The position numbers and the translations under genes are program-made. Below, in pieces: positions 1 to 7,138 of a DNA stretch of 31,970 nt; within the stretch, counting starts at the first letter, position 1; every line of letters starts with the position of its first letter. This stretch comes from an uncultured Porphyromonadaceae bacterium. GTDB taxonomy: Bacteria; Bacteroidota; Bacteroidia; Bacteroidales; Muribaculaceae. Below the pieces are notes generated by a model. The model ran no database searches, was not told the DNA's origin, and saw only the letters and a program-made list of their open reading frames with translations. The stretch covers positions 1 to 31,970 of the forward strand of contig CABUWI010000018.1 of assembly GCA_902495245.1 (NCBI GenBank). Direction: 5' to 3'.

Positions 1-150
1 GCGCACACACTCCAACCCTGACATGTTTCCATCTCCTTCTGGTGCCGATGGGGCTGCCGACCCAGGTCCCGCACGCACCGCGCCGCCGCCGTTGAGCCGG
101 CGCAAACCGCCACGTGCCTTCCCGGGGGAGGGCCGCGGCGGTTTTTCTTT
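1..150 (+). repeat. Left copy of a ~140-bp inverted terminal repeat
   Basis: This stretch is nearly identical to the reverse complement of 31601-31746. The copies differ by three substitutions spaced exactly 3 bp apart (left positions 35, 38 and 41 or close to them) and by one 3-bp indel in a GCC run, with a few differences in the T tract. The window begins inside the repeat, so it may extend further left. The copy reads inward and ends in a strong intrinsic terminator. Its function is unknown. It may be a dispersed intergenic repeat, the end of paralogous genes or RNAs, or the boundary at which an assembly stopped. Confidence 0.9.
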
Positions 151-151
151 T
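104..151 (+). terminator. Rho-independent terminator at the end of the left repeat
   Basis: AAACCGCC (104-111) pairs with GGCGGTTT (137-144). An inner stem CCTTCCC/GGGAGGG has one wobble pair, and the T-rich tract TTTTTCTTT follows. It would stop transcription coming from the left, before the C45 hydrolase promoter. Confidence 0.8.
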
Positions 152-195
152 CCCCCAACTCAACCCCAACCGTGTTGAGCGCGGCAGCGCGAAAA

Positions 196-245
196 AATCC
201 CGCTTAATCCCGCTTAATCCCGATAAATCTCGATAAATCGAGCAA
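196..245. repeat. Five-unit 10-bp tandem repeat with an embedded palindrome
   Basis: Units begin AATCCCGCTT (twice), AATCCCGATA, AATCTCGATA and AATCGAGCAA, giving a period of one helical turn. The last units contain the perfect palindrome CTCGATAAATCGAG (229-242), and CTCGAT recurs at 251-256, so two alternative hairpins are possible. It sits directly upstream of the promoter at 272-279 and could be an operator or a protein-binding array. No regulator can be assigned. Confidence 0.7.
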
Positions 246-271
246 GAATTCTCGATTTTTAATTTTTTGCG

Positions 272-279
272 TAACTTTG
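272..279 (+). promoter_or_regulatory. Bacteroidetes -7 promoter element (TAACTTTG) for the C45 hydrolase
   Basis: The element matches TAnnTTTG exactly and ends only 5 nt before the ATG at 285, so a transcript starting at the usual distance would have almost no leader. The -33 region is T-rich but has no clear TTTG. Confidence 0.6.
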
Positions 280-284
280 GGGGT

Positions 285-1277
285 ATGAAAGTTAGATTGC
301 GACTTGTTTTGGCGGCCTTGGGGCTGAAGGGGCTGTGGGCGGCGGCGTGTACGTCGGCGCTGATTGGCGCGGGGGCGACTCGCGACGGGTATCCGATTTT
401 GTGGAAGCACCGGGATTCGGGCTTCGAGCAGAATTTCGTGGAGCGCGTGGAGCCGGGTCGCGGCACCTACGGCTACGTGGCGCTGTTTAACGGCGGCGAC
501 TCGCTGCTGCGCGAGGCGTGGGTGGGCGTGAACGAGCGCTCGCTTGCGGTGATGAACACTGCAAGCTATAATCTGGCACCGGACACGGCGCGGGTCAAGG
601 ACCGCGAGGGACTGATTATCAGCCGCGCGCTTCAGGTATGCGCGTCGGTCGAGGATTTTGCGGCGCTGCTGGACACGCTACCGCGGCCGCTGGGCGTGCA
701 GGCCAACTTCGGCGTGATTGACGCCACGGGGGCGGGGGCGTATTTCGAGACGGACGACTACGGCTACCGGCGCTATGAGCTGCGGGCCGATTCGATGCTT
801 GTGCGCACCAATTTCAGCTGCTCGGGAACGTGTGGCGCCGGCCTCGGGCGCGTGCGCTACGAGTCGGCTTGCGCGCTGCTGGAGCCGCGCCTCGGCGACC
901 TCAGGCCGCAGACGCTGACCGACACGATTTCGCGGTCGTTCTATCGGCCCGACCTCGGGGCGGATGCCCGCGAGGCGGGGCTGAGGCGGGTGGAAGACAC
1001 GGACTTCATTCCGCGGAGGTCGACGTCGGCATCTGTGGCGATAGAGCTGCGGCCGGAGGGGCCGGTGATGTGGACCGTCTTAGGGTATCCGCCGCTGTCG
1101 ACGGCGCGCCCCGTGCGACTTGACTCCGTGCCCGAAGAGATGCGCCCGACGCTGCCCGGCGCGCGTTCGCCGCTGAGCGACCGAAACGTCCGCCTGAGGC
1201 GCAAAATCATTGCGCGCGGTGCTGACGGCCGGTTCTATGTCGATTTCGACAAATTGGACAAATCGGATTCGCGGTAG
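285..1277 (+). CDS. Secreted C45-family (acyl-CoA:6-APA acyltransferase-like) Ntn hydrolase
   Basis: A 330-residue exported protein. The sequence resembles the C45/AAT group of N-terminal nucleophile hydrolases, which cleave or transfer amide-linked acyl groups. Residues 1-21 form a signal peptide ending AAA, and Cys22 follows directly (AACTSALIGAGATRDG), so signal peptidase cleavage could expose the catalytic Cys. The stretch LLWKHRD-like 'ILWKHRDSG' and the later 'NFSCSG' and 'ARPVRLD' regions agree with the fold. The start at 285 was chosen because it gives a clean signal peptide; a TTG at 267 in the same frame lies within the promoter. The substrate is unknown; bile-salt, penicillin or peptide amidase activity would all be guesses. 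It stands alone, between the repeat/terminator and parA. Confidence 0.75.
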   Translation: MKVRLRLVLAALGLKGLWAAACTSALIGAGATRDGYPILWKHRDSGFEQNFVERVEPGRGTYGYVALFNGGDSLLREAWVGVNERSLAVMNTASYNLAPDTARVKDREGLIISRALQVCASVEDFAALLDTLPRPLGVQANFGVIDATGAGAYFETDDYGYRRYELRADSMLVRTNFSCSGTCGAGLGRVRYESACALLEPRLGDLRPQTLTDTISRSFYRPDLGADAREAGLRRVEDTDFIPRRSTSASVAIELRPEGPVMWTVLGYPPLSTARPVRLDSVPEEMRPTLPGARSPLSDRNVRLRRKIIARGADGRFYVDFDKLDKSDSR

Positions 1278-1321
1278 TGTGAAAAAACGTTATTTAATTT
1301 CCGTTTGTAAGGATTTTTCGC

Positions 1322-1329
1322 TAATTTTG
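1322..1329 (+). promoter_or_regulatory. Probable -7 element (TAATTTTG) for parAB
   Basis: It matches TAnnTTTG and lies 23 nt before the parA ATG. A TTTG at 1304-1307 is only 14 nt upstream, closer than the usual spacing of about 20 nt, so the -33 assignment is uncertain. Confidence 0.5.
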
Positions 1330-1352
1330 TACCCATCAACTTGCAGTAAATT

Positions 1353-2132
1353 ATGGGAAAAATCATAGCCATCGCTAACCAAAAGGGCGGGGTGGGCAAG
1401 ACCACTACCGCCATAAACCTTGCGGCATCGCTTGCCGCCGAGGGAAAGAAGGTGCTGATTGTCGACGCCGACCCGCAGGCCAACGCCACGAGCGGCTACG
1501 GCATCGACCCGCGCAAGATGGACGGAAGCATATATGAATGTCTGGTCGATGACTATCCTGTCGAGGGCTCGCAGGTGAGCACCTGCGTGGAAGGCCTTGA
1601 ACTGCTGGGGTCGCGCATCGACCTTGCAGGCGCCGAGCTCGAGCTCGTGAACAAGCCCGACCGCGAGTCGGTCATGAAGCGCGCGCTGCGGCCGGTGGCG
1701 GAGAAGTATGACTACATACTGATTGACTGCTCGCCGTCGCTGGGCCTGATTACGGTGAACGCCCTGACGGCAGCCGACTCGGTTATCATTCCGGTGCAGG
1801 CCGAATATTTCGCCCTTGAGGGCATCTCGAAGCTGCTCAACACCGTGAGAATCATCAAGTCGAAACTGAACCCCGAGCTTGAAATCGAGGGCTTTCTGCT
1901 GACGATGTATGACGCGCGCCTGCGCCTTGCGAACCAAATATATGAAGAGCTGAAGGGCCACTTCGGCGACATGGTGTTCGACACGGTGATTCCGCGCAAC
2001 ATCAGGCTGAGCGAGGCTCCGAGCCACGGACTGCCCGCGCTGCTCTATGACCCCGCGAGCCGCGGCGCCACGTCGCACCAGCAGCTTGCCCGCGAAATTA
2101 TCAAGAAACACGTCCATAAACATAAGAAATAA
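1353..2132 (+). CDS. parA: Chromosome-partitioning ATPase ParA/Soj
   Basis: A 259-residue ParA-family ATPase. The deviant Walker A motif KGGVGKTT lies at residues 11-18, followed by VLIVDADPQANAT (the Walker A' aspartate region) and the Walker B-like YILIDCSPSLG. The length is normal for chromosomal Soj/ParA. These proteins bind DNA non-specifically as ATP dimers and are released by ParB, which moves or orients replication origins. parB follows after 20 nt, so the two form the usual parAB operon. I found no obvious parS 16-mer in the window. Confidence 0.95.
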   Translation: MGKIIAIANQKGGVGKTTTAINLAASLAAEGKKVLIVDADPQANATSGYGIDPRKMDGSIYECLVDDYPVEGSQVSTCVEGLELLGSRIDLAGAELELVNKPDRESVMKRALRPVAEKYDYILIDCSPSLGLITVNALTAADSVIIPVQAEYFALEGISKLLNTVRIIKSKLNPELEIEGFLLTMYDARLRLANQIYEELKGHFGDMVFDTVIPRNIRLSEAPSHGLPALLYDPASRGATSHQQLAREIIKKHVHKHKK

Positions 2133-2152
2133 ATCTACCCGAGACACACCAT

Positions 2153-3049
2153 ATGGCTTTACCTAAAAAACAAGCGCTTGGCCGCGGGCTGGATTCATTG
2201 CTGTCGATGGACGATGTGCCTGCGCGCGGTTCATCGGCAATCAATGACATCAGGCTTGACTCAATCAAGCCGAATCCCGACCAGCCGCGCCGCACGTTCG
2301 ACGAGGAGGCCCTGGCCGAGCTGGCCACCTCCATACGCGAGCTGGGAATAATTCAGCCGCTGTCGTTGCGCAAGACCGGTCCGGACGAATATCAGATCAT
2401 TGCGGGCGAGCGCCGATTCCGCGCGGCGAAGCTGGCCGGGCTGCAGTCGGTGCCGGCCTATATACGCACGGCCAATGACGCCGAGCTCACGGAGATGGCG
2501 CTCATAGAGAACATTCAGCGCGAAGACCTGAATGCCATCGAAATCGCCCTGACGTTCAAGAAGCTGATAGAGCAATATCAGCTGACGCAAGAAAAACTGT
2601 CGGAGCGCATCGGCAAGAAGCGCGCCACCATAGCCAACTTTCTGCGCCTGCTGCGCCTGCCGGCCGAGGTGCAGCTGGGGCTGCGCGACAAACGCCTCGA
2701 CATGGGGCACGCGCGTACGCTGCTGACGCTCGACGACCCGAAGCTGCAGCTGAAACTTTACGGCGAGATACTGGAGCAGGGGCTGAGCGTGCGCCGCGTC
2801 GAGGAGCTTGCAAAGCAATATCGCGAGCGGGCCGAGCGCGGCGAACCGATTGACAGCCCGGCCACGCCGAAGCAGCGCACGGCGGCGTCGACCGAGTTTG
2901 ACGCTCTGAAGCGCAACCTGTCGGCCGCGTTCAACACGCGGGTGCAATTTACGTGTAACAAAGAGGGCAAGGGCAAAATCACCTTCCCGTTTGCAAACGA
3001 CGAAGAGCTCGAACGGCTCATCAGGCTGTTCGACACCATCAAGGGATAA
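2153..3049 (+). CDS. parB: Chromosome-partitioning protein ParB/Spo0J
   Basis: A 298-residue ParB. The N-terminal LGRGLDSLL segment is the typical ParA-contacting tail. The CTP-binding GERRFRAAK box and the ALIENIQREDLNAIE segment are conserved, followed by the helix-turn-helix region around 'TQEKLSERIGKKRATIANFLRLLRL' and a C-terminal dimerisation region. It loads on parS as a CTP-dependent clamp and stimulates ParA. Its stop TAA shares a base with the next gene's ATG (TAATG), so the DUF5683 gene is probably translationally coupled. Confidence 0.95.
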   Translation: MALPKKQALGRGLDSLLSMDDVPARGSSAINDIRLDSIKPNPDQPRRTFDEEALAELATSIRELGIIQPLSLRKTGPDEYQIIAGERRFRAAKLAGLQSVPAYIRTANDAELTEMALIENIQREDLNAIEIALTFKKLIEQYQLTQEKLSERIGKKRATIANFLRLLRLPAEVQLGLRDKRLDMGHARTLLTLDDPKLQLKLYGEILEQGLSVRRVEELAKQYRERAERGEPIDSPATPKQRTAASTEFDALKRNLSAAFNTRVQFTCNKEGKGKITFPFANDEELERLIRLFDTIKG

Positions 3050-3696
3050 TGAATCGGCCGCGGCTCATAGTTCTATTCGTGCTGTTGACGGCGTCGGCAT
3101 TCGGCGTCGCCGCGCAGGAGCCGACCCCGGCGCCTGTCGAGACGGCCGACAGTTTTGAGCTATGTGCCGACTCGCTCGTCGTGAGCGGCGAGGCCGTGAA
3201 AGTGTTCAATCCCGACCCCGCGCGGGCCACGTGGCTCAGCGTGTTGTGTCCCGGCCTGGGACAGATTTATAACCGGCGATACTGGAAGCTGCCGATAGTT
3301 ATCGGCGCATATATGGGCCTGACGTACGCGACGACGTGGAACAACACGATGCTCACGGACTACACCAAGGCGTATAACGACCTGATGGATAATGACCCCG
3401 ACACGAAGAGCTATATGGACTTCTTTGCGCCGAACGTCGACGAGTCGTCGCTCGACAAGGGGTGGCTGACCAAGGTCTTTCAGAGCCGCAAAAACTATTT
3501 CCGCCGTAACCGCGACCTGTGTATCGTTGGCATGATCGGCGTATATCTGCTGGCGATTGTCGACGCCTATGTCGACGCGTCGCTGGCTCATTTCGACATT
3601 TCTCCCGACCTCAGTCTGCACTGGTCGCCCATGATAATGCAAGAAACGCGCAGCCGGATACCGTCGGTCGGCGTGCAGTGGGCGTTGTGTTTCTGA
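3049..3696 (+). CDS. DUF5683 membrane protein
   Basis: A 215-residue protein with an N-terminal signal peptide (about residues 1-22, ending near AAQE). The DUF5683 signature follows, around ATWLSVLCPGLGQIYNRRYWK, with hydrophobic segments there and at 'LCIVGMIGVYLLAIVDAYVDASL'. The PGLGQIYNRRYWK motif resembles small membrane proteins of the TM2 type. The family is common in Bacteroidetes and has no known function. It overlaps parB by one base and lies 29 nt before the lytic transglycosylase, so it may have an envelope or cell-division role, which is an inference from context only. Confidence 0.85.
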   Translation: MNRPRLIVLFVLLTASAFGVAAQEPTPAPVETADSFELCADSLVVSGEAVKVFNPDPARATWLSVLCPGLGQIYNRRYWKLPIVIGAYMGLTYATTWNNTMLTDYTKAYNDLMDNDPDTKSYMDFFAPNVDESSLDKGWLTKVFQSRKNYFRRNRDLCIVGMIGVYLLAIVDAYVDASLAHFDISPDLSLHWSPMIMQETRSRIPSVGVQWALCF

Positions 3697-3725
3697 CAAA
3701 TCACCATCAAAAAGACGAACCAACC

Positions 3726-5423
3726 ATGAAGCTATCCATTCTACTCCATAGACCGATGTGCCGGCTGGCCGCAGTGGCACTCGCGCTGCTGCCGCTGAGC
3801 GTCGGCGCCGCCCCGCGCAGCGTGCGCGACCTGAAATATGAAATCCGCGACACGGCGATAGTTTTTCCCGAGAGCGTGCAGGCCGACGTGCACCGCATGC
3901 AGCAGAACTGGTATCTGCAGAACTACACCGTGCTCGACACGGTGGGGACGCCCGACGTGCCGGCTACGGACGACGTTATCATTCAGCGGCTGCACTCGAT
4001 GCCGACAACCATCGAGATGCCCTTCAATCAGGTCGTGCGCTCGCACATAGACCTCTATCTGACGCGTAAGCGTCCGCTGGTCGAGACCATGCTGGGGCTG
4101 AGTCTGTTCTATATGCCGATTTTCGAAGAGGCACTTGAACGCGAAGGCCTGCCGCTCGAGCTGCGCTATCTGCCCGTAATCGAATCGGCCATGAACCCCA
4201 ATGCGGTCAGCCGGGCCGGTGCCACCGGCCTCTGGCAGATAATGCTGCCGACGGCCCGCGGCCTCGGTCTGGAAATCAACACCCTGGTCGACGAACGCCG
4301 CGACCCCATAGCCTCGTCTGACGCGGCGGTGAAATATCTGAAGCAGCTTTATGGCATTTACAACGACTGGAGTCTGGCCATAGCCGCCTATAACTGCGGT
4401 CCGGGCAACGTGAACAAGGCCCTTGCCCGCGCCGGCGCCTCGGAGAGCAATCCGAAAGACTACTGGGACATCTACTACTACCTGCCCTCGGAGACCAGAG
4501 GCTACGTGCCCGGCTTTATCGGCGCGACATACGCAATGACCCACTATGGCGACCACGGCATCTCGCCCGCGCTGGCCAAGCGGCCGATACTGACCGACAC
4601 GGTGCATGTTTGCGACCGCCTGCATTTTCAGGCAATCTCGGAGGTGATTGACGTGCCGGTCGACGAGCTGAGGGTGCTGAATCCGCAATATCGCAAAGAC
4701 ATCATTCCGGGCGACGTGCGCCCGTATGTGCTGCGCCTGCCGTCGCAGACGGTCTATAACTATCTGATGTATGAAGACAGCATAAGGTCTGCCTCGCTGG
4801 CCCTGGCGCCCCGCAGCGTCGTGGAGATTGCCAACCCTGACGCGCAGTCGGCATCGGCCGGCGGCGAAGGGACATGGCGCGAGGTGAACAAATGGCATAA
4901 AGTCAGGCGCGGGGAGACGCTGGCGCAGGTTGCGCGCCGCTACGGCGTGAGCACCCGTCAGATTAAGCGCTGGAACCACATGCGCTCGTCGAAACTGCAG
5001 CGCGGACAGAAGCTGAAAATCGTTACGCGTCAGTTCGTGCCGGCTCCGCCCAAGGAGGAGGCAAAGGAGCAGCCGACAGTTGTGAGAGTGGTCAACGACC
5101 GTTCGCCGGCAGTGGCCGACACGGTCATGTCGGAGCGTCAGCCCGTGGAAGAACCTGCGGGCGAGGTGGAAGAAGTGATTGTTGAAGACGAGCACGACGA
5201 AGCCGACGAAGCCGAAGCCGAGACCGAAGAAGAGGTCGAGAAGCCGCAGCCCAAACCGCAGCCCAAACCTGCCGCCGCCCGCACCCATAAGGTGGTGAAA
5301 GGCGACACGCTGTATTCGCTGTCGAAAAAATATGGCGTAACGGTTGACGACATCAAAAAGGCCAACAACCTCGCCGATTCGTCGCTTCGCATCGGCCAAC
5401 GATTGAAAATCCCTAAAAAATAA
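3726..5423 (+). CDS. MltD-like lytic transglycosylase with two LysM domains
   Basis: A 565-residue exported murein hydrolase. A signal peptide (about residues 1-28, ending VGAAP) is followed by a transglycosylase SLT domain at roughly residues 125-270. The catalytic Glu is residue 153 in PVIESAMNPNAVS, and the GATGLWQIM and AIAAYNCGPGNV motifs are present. LysM domains lie at about 388-432 and 519-563, the second ending the protein. A Glu/Asp-rich segment and PQPKPQPKP repeats form the linker between them. It cleaves glycan strands to 1,6-anhydro-muropeptides in the periplasm, and the LysM domains hold it on peptidoglycan. An in-frame extension upstream to 3519 exists, but the ATG at 3726 gives the signal peptide. 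Confidence 0.92.
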   Translation: MKLSILLHRPMCRLAAVALALLPLSVGAAPRSVRDLKYEIRDTAIVFPESVQADVHRMQQNWYLQNYTVLDTVGTPDVPATDDVIIQRLHSMPTTIEMPFNQVVRSHIDLYLTRKRPLVETMLGLSLFYMPIFEEALEREGLPLELRYLPVIESAMNPNAVSRAGATGLWQIMLPTARGLGLEINTLVDERRDPIASSDAAVKYLKQLYGIYNDWSLAIAAYNCGPGNVNKALARAGASESNPKDYWDIYYYLPSETRGYVPGFIGATYAMTHYGDHGISPALAKRPILTDTVHVCDRLHFQAISEVIDVPVDELRVLNPQYRKDIIPGDVRPYVLRLPSQTVYNYLMYEDSIRSASLALAPRSVVEIANPDAQSASAGGEGTWREVNKWHKVRRGETLAQVARRYGVSTRQIKRWNHMRSSKLQRGQKLKIVTRQFVPAPPKEEAKEQPTVVRVVNDRSPAVADTVMSERQPVEEPAGEVEEVIVEDEHDEADEAEAETEEEVEKPQPKPQPKPAAARTHKVVKGDTLYSLSKKYGVTVDDIKKANNLADSSLRIGQRLKIPKK

Positions 5424-5442
5424 CCAATAACTCAAACTATTT

Positions 5443-6054
5443 ATGAAAAAGACAATTACACGTTTCCTGATGGTGGCAGCCATGGCTGTCAGCTCGCTCT
5501 GTGCCGTTGCCGGCCCGTTCAAAATCGGTCCCGTAGTCGGCGTTAACGTCAACCGTTTCACCACGAACGCAGACATCTTCTCGGCCGACAACCGCTGCGG
5601 CTTCACCGGCGGCGTCATGGCCAAATTCACCGTGCCCCTTATCGGCGTCGGCGCCGACCTGTCGGTTATGTACGCCCGCCGCAGCGCCGAAATGCAGGCG
5701 GAGGTGAACGGCGCGACAGCAACCACCAAGCTGAACTATGACTACATCGCCGTGCCCCTACACGTGCGCTATGACATCGGTCTGCCGGTCGTCGGCAAAT
5801 TCTTCGCACCCGCAATCTTCACCGGCCCTAACTTCGCCTTCCGCTGCAGCAAGGACGTGGTCAACGACTACAAGGCCAACAAGTATAACGTGGGCTGGGA
5901 CTTCGGCATCGCGCTGACCTTCATTGACCACATTCAGATTGCCGGCTCATATACCCTCGGCATGAACAAGGCCGTGAAATATATCGGCGTGGGCGACGCC
6001 GGGATTCAGGGCCGCACCGACGGCTGGACCATCACCGCCGCCTATCTGTTCTAA
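5443..6054 (+). CDS. Outer-membrane beta-barrel (porin-family) protein
   Basis: A 203-residue protein with a clear signal peptide (residues 1-23, ending CAVAG). Repeated short amphipathic strands follow, with glycine-rich starts such as FKIGPVVGVNVNRF and VGADLSVMYARR. The sequence ends in an aromatic residue (AAYLF), the usual outer-membrane barrel signature. It resembles the PorT/OmpW-like 'outer membrane beta-barrel' families frequent in Bacteroidetes; no substrate can be named. It lies 19 nt after mltD and is followed by a terminator, so it is probably the last gene of the mltD transcript. Confidence 0.8.
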   Translation: MKKTITRFLMVAAMAVSSLCAVAGPFKIGPVVGVNVNRFTTNADIFSADNRCGFTGGVMAKFTVPLIGVGADLSVMYARRSAEMQAEVNGATATTKLNYDYIAVPLHVRYDIGLPVVGKFFAPAIFTGPNFAFRCSKDVVNDYKANKYNVGWDFGIALTFIDHIQIAGSYTLGMNKAVKYIGVGDAGIQGRTDGWTITAAYLF

Positions 6055-6074
6055 ACTATAGCGATTTCACTGAG

Positions 6075-6120
6075 GCGCTCCGTCGGTTAACACAAATTAA
6101 CAACCGGCGGAGCGCTTTAT
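6075..6120 (+). terminator. Terminator after the beta-barrel gene
   Basis: A 14-bp stem pairs GCGCTCCGTCGGTT (6075-6088) with AACCGGCGGAGCGC (6102-6115), with one T-G wobble and a 13-nt loop. The short tail TTTAT follows. The weak tail leaves some doubt about efficiency. Confidence 0.65.
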
Positions 6121-6134
6121 CCGGGGATAATCCG

Positions 6135-6142
6135 TAACTTTG
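6135..6142 (+). promoter_or_regulatory. -7 element (TAACTTTG) of the tRNA-Ser promoter
   Basis: This is a perfect TAnnTTTG match 29 nt upstream of the mature tRNA 5' end. A partial -33 (TTTA at 6116-6119) overlaps the tail of the preceding terminator. Confidence 0.7.
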
Positions 6143-6171
6143 CAGTCGCAAATATGGCCCCGTGTGCAAAA

Positions 6172-6259
6172 GGAATGATGCTCGAGTGGTTGAAGAGGCA
6201 CGCCTGGAAAGCGTGTATACGCCAAAAGCGTATCGGGGGTTCGAATCCCCCTCATTCCG
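6172..6259 (+). tRNA. tRNA-Ser (anticodon GGA)
   Basis: The acceptor stem GGAATGA pairs with TCATTCC, and the discriminator base is G at 6259. The anticodon arm CACGC-CTGGAAA-GCGTG carries GGA. The long variable arm (TATACGCC...GCGTATC) is typical of serine tRNAs. The T arm is GGGGG-TTCGAAT-CCCCC. CCA is not encoded, because CAAAA follows. At 88 nt it has the class II length. It reads UCC and UCU codons. Confidence 0.95.
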
Positions 6260-6270
6260 CAAAAATAATG

Positions 6271-6306
6271 AAAAATCCCGCAAGCAGAATTGCCTGCGGG
6301 ATTTTT
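6271..6306. terminator. Bidirectional intrinsic terminator behind tRNA-Ser
   Basis: AAAAATCCCGCA (6271-6282) pairs with TGCGGGATTTTT (6295-6306) around a 12-nt loop. A/T runs on both sides make it able to act in either direction. It separates the tRNA from the mntA-hepT pair. Confidence 0.85.
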
Positions 6307-6335
6307 CGCCATTAGGTCAACATAATCTACATATC

Positions 6336-6647
6336 ATGGTCAATAAAAGAATATCAGATTTACTTCCGGCATTCAAGAACTATTTTCAGAAGATGCCGGT
6401 CTTGAGGGCGTGGCTCTTCGGTTCTTGCTCCCGAGGCGAAGAGACGGAGGATAGCGATATTGATATATTGGTTGACTATGACAGGACCAATGGGCGTGTT
6501 TCGCTTCTAAAGATGGGCGGTATGCTGATGGATTTATCTGAAATTGCCGGCTGTAAAGTTGACCTTGTAGACAATCGTGGATTAAAGGCTTTTGCAAGGG
6601 AGAGTGTTGAAAACGACAAAATCCTGATTTATGAGAGAGGCAATTAA
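6336..6647 (+). CDS. mntA: MntA-type antitoxin, minimal nucleotidyltransferase
   Basis: A 103-residue protein with the exact GSX10DXD signature (GSCSRGEETEDSDIDILV), which marks the minimal nucleotidyltransferase fold. In characterised MntA/HepT pairs the enzyme transfers AMP to HepT and so neutralises it. The ATG at 6336 gives a normal N-terminus (MVNKRISDLL); a longer open frame would begin inside the tRNA and is rejected. The gene overlaps hepT by 17 nt. Codon use is clearly more A/T-rich than in neighbouring genes, which suggests acquisition by transfer next to the tRNA. Confidence 0.88.
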   Translation: MVNKRISDLLPAFKNYFQKMPVLRAWLFGSCSRGEETEDSDIDILVDYDRTNGRVSLLKMGGMLMDLSEIAGCKVDLVDNRGLKAFARESVENDKILIYERGN

Positions 6648-6984
6648 AGACCGAGGCAGAATTGAACATATGCTTGAGATGGCTCGCAATCTTCAGGCTG
6701 CAAAGTCAAGTCATGCATATGAGGAGATACTCACTGATAAGATTCTATTTTATGGCCTGACCAAGATGATTGAAATCATCGGAGAGGCTGCATATAAACT
6801 CACGCATGAGTTCACCGCCTCTAATCCGGAGCTTCCATGGAAAGAAATAATCGGAATGCGCCACATATTGGTGCATGGATATTTCACGATAACTCCCGAG
6901 GATTTGTGGGATGTAATTCAAAATGACGTTCCGGTCATGATTCCAATACTTGAGAAGTATCTGAACGAATTTGGTTGGGAATAG
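6631..6984 (+). CDS. hepT: HepT-type toxin (HEPN-family RNase)
   Basis: A 117-residue all-helical protein with the HEPN active-site motif RX4HXY as RHILVHGY (Arg77, His82, Tyr84). In studied systems the Arg/His pair cuts RNA and the Tyr is AMPylated by MntA. The motif is intact, so the toxin is likely functional. It is co-encoded with mntA (17-nt overlap) and shares that gene's lower GC. The pair is a toxin-antitoxin module, possibly with an anti-phage role. No integrase, transposase or flanking direct repeat of the tRNA end was seen. Confidence 0.88.
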   Translation: MREAIKDRGRIEHMLEMARNLQAAKSSHAYEEILTDKILFYGLTKMIEIIGEAAYKLTHEFTASNPELPWKEIIGMRHILVHGYFTITPEDLWDVIQNDVPVMIPILEKYLNEFGWE

Positions 6985-7138
6985 GATTGATGTCCGTAAG
7001 ATGTAAAGGGCGCGGCATAGCGACGGGTATCTGAAATTTTTGGGGGGAGATGTTACCTTTTGGAGGCGGGGTGCGTCTTACGGGTGAGATGTCTCAAAAG
7101 AACCGAATTTGTAAAACCCGATAAAAACAAGAAAACTT

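Noticed and set aside
3741..5729. A 662-codon open frame antisense to the lytic transglycosylase
   Set aside because: It is rich in Arg/His/Val from reverse-reading GC-rich codons, has no recognisable domain, and runs across the ends of two good genes.
6162..6335. Longer start for mntA inside tRNA-Ser
   Set aside because: It would translate the tRNA and a terminator hairpin. The ATG at 6336 gives a normal N-terminus for the family.
6985..7138. Promoter or RNA between hepT and the small membrane protein
   Set aside because: Only a one-base-off TACCTTTTG box and a distant CCGTAAG/CTTACGG inverted pair are present. Neither is strong enough to list.
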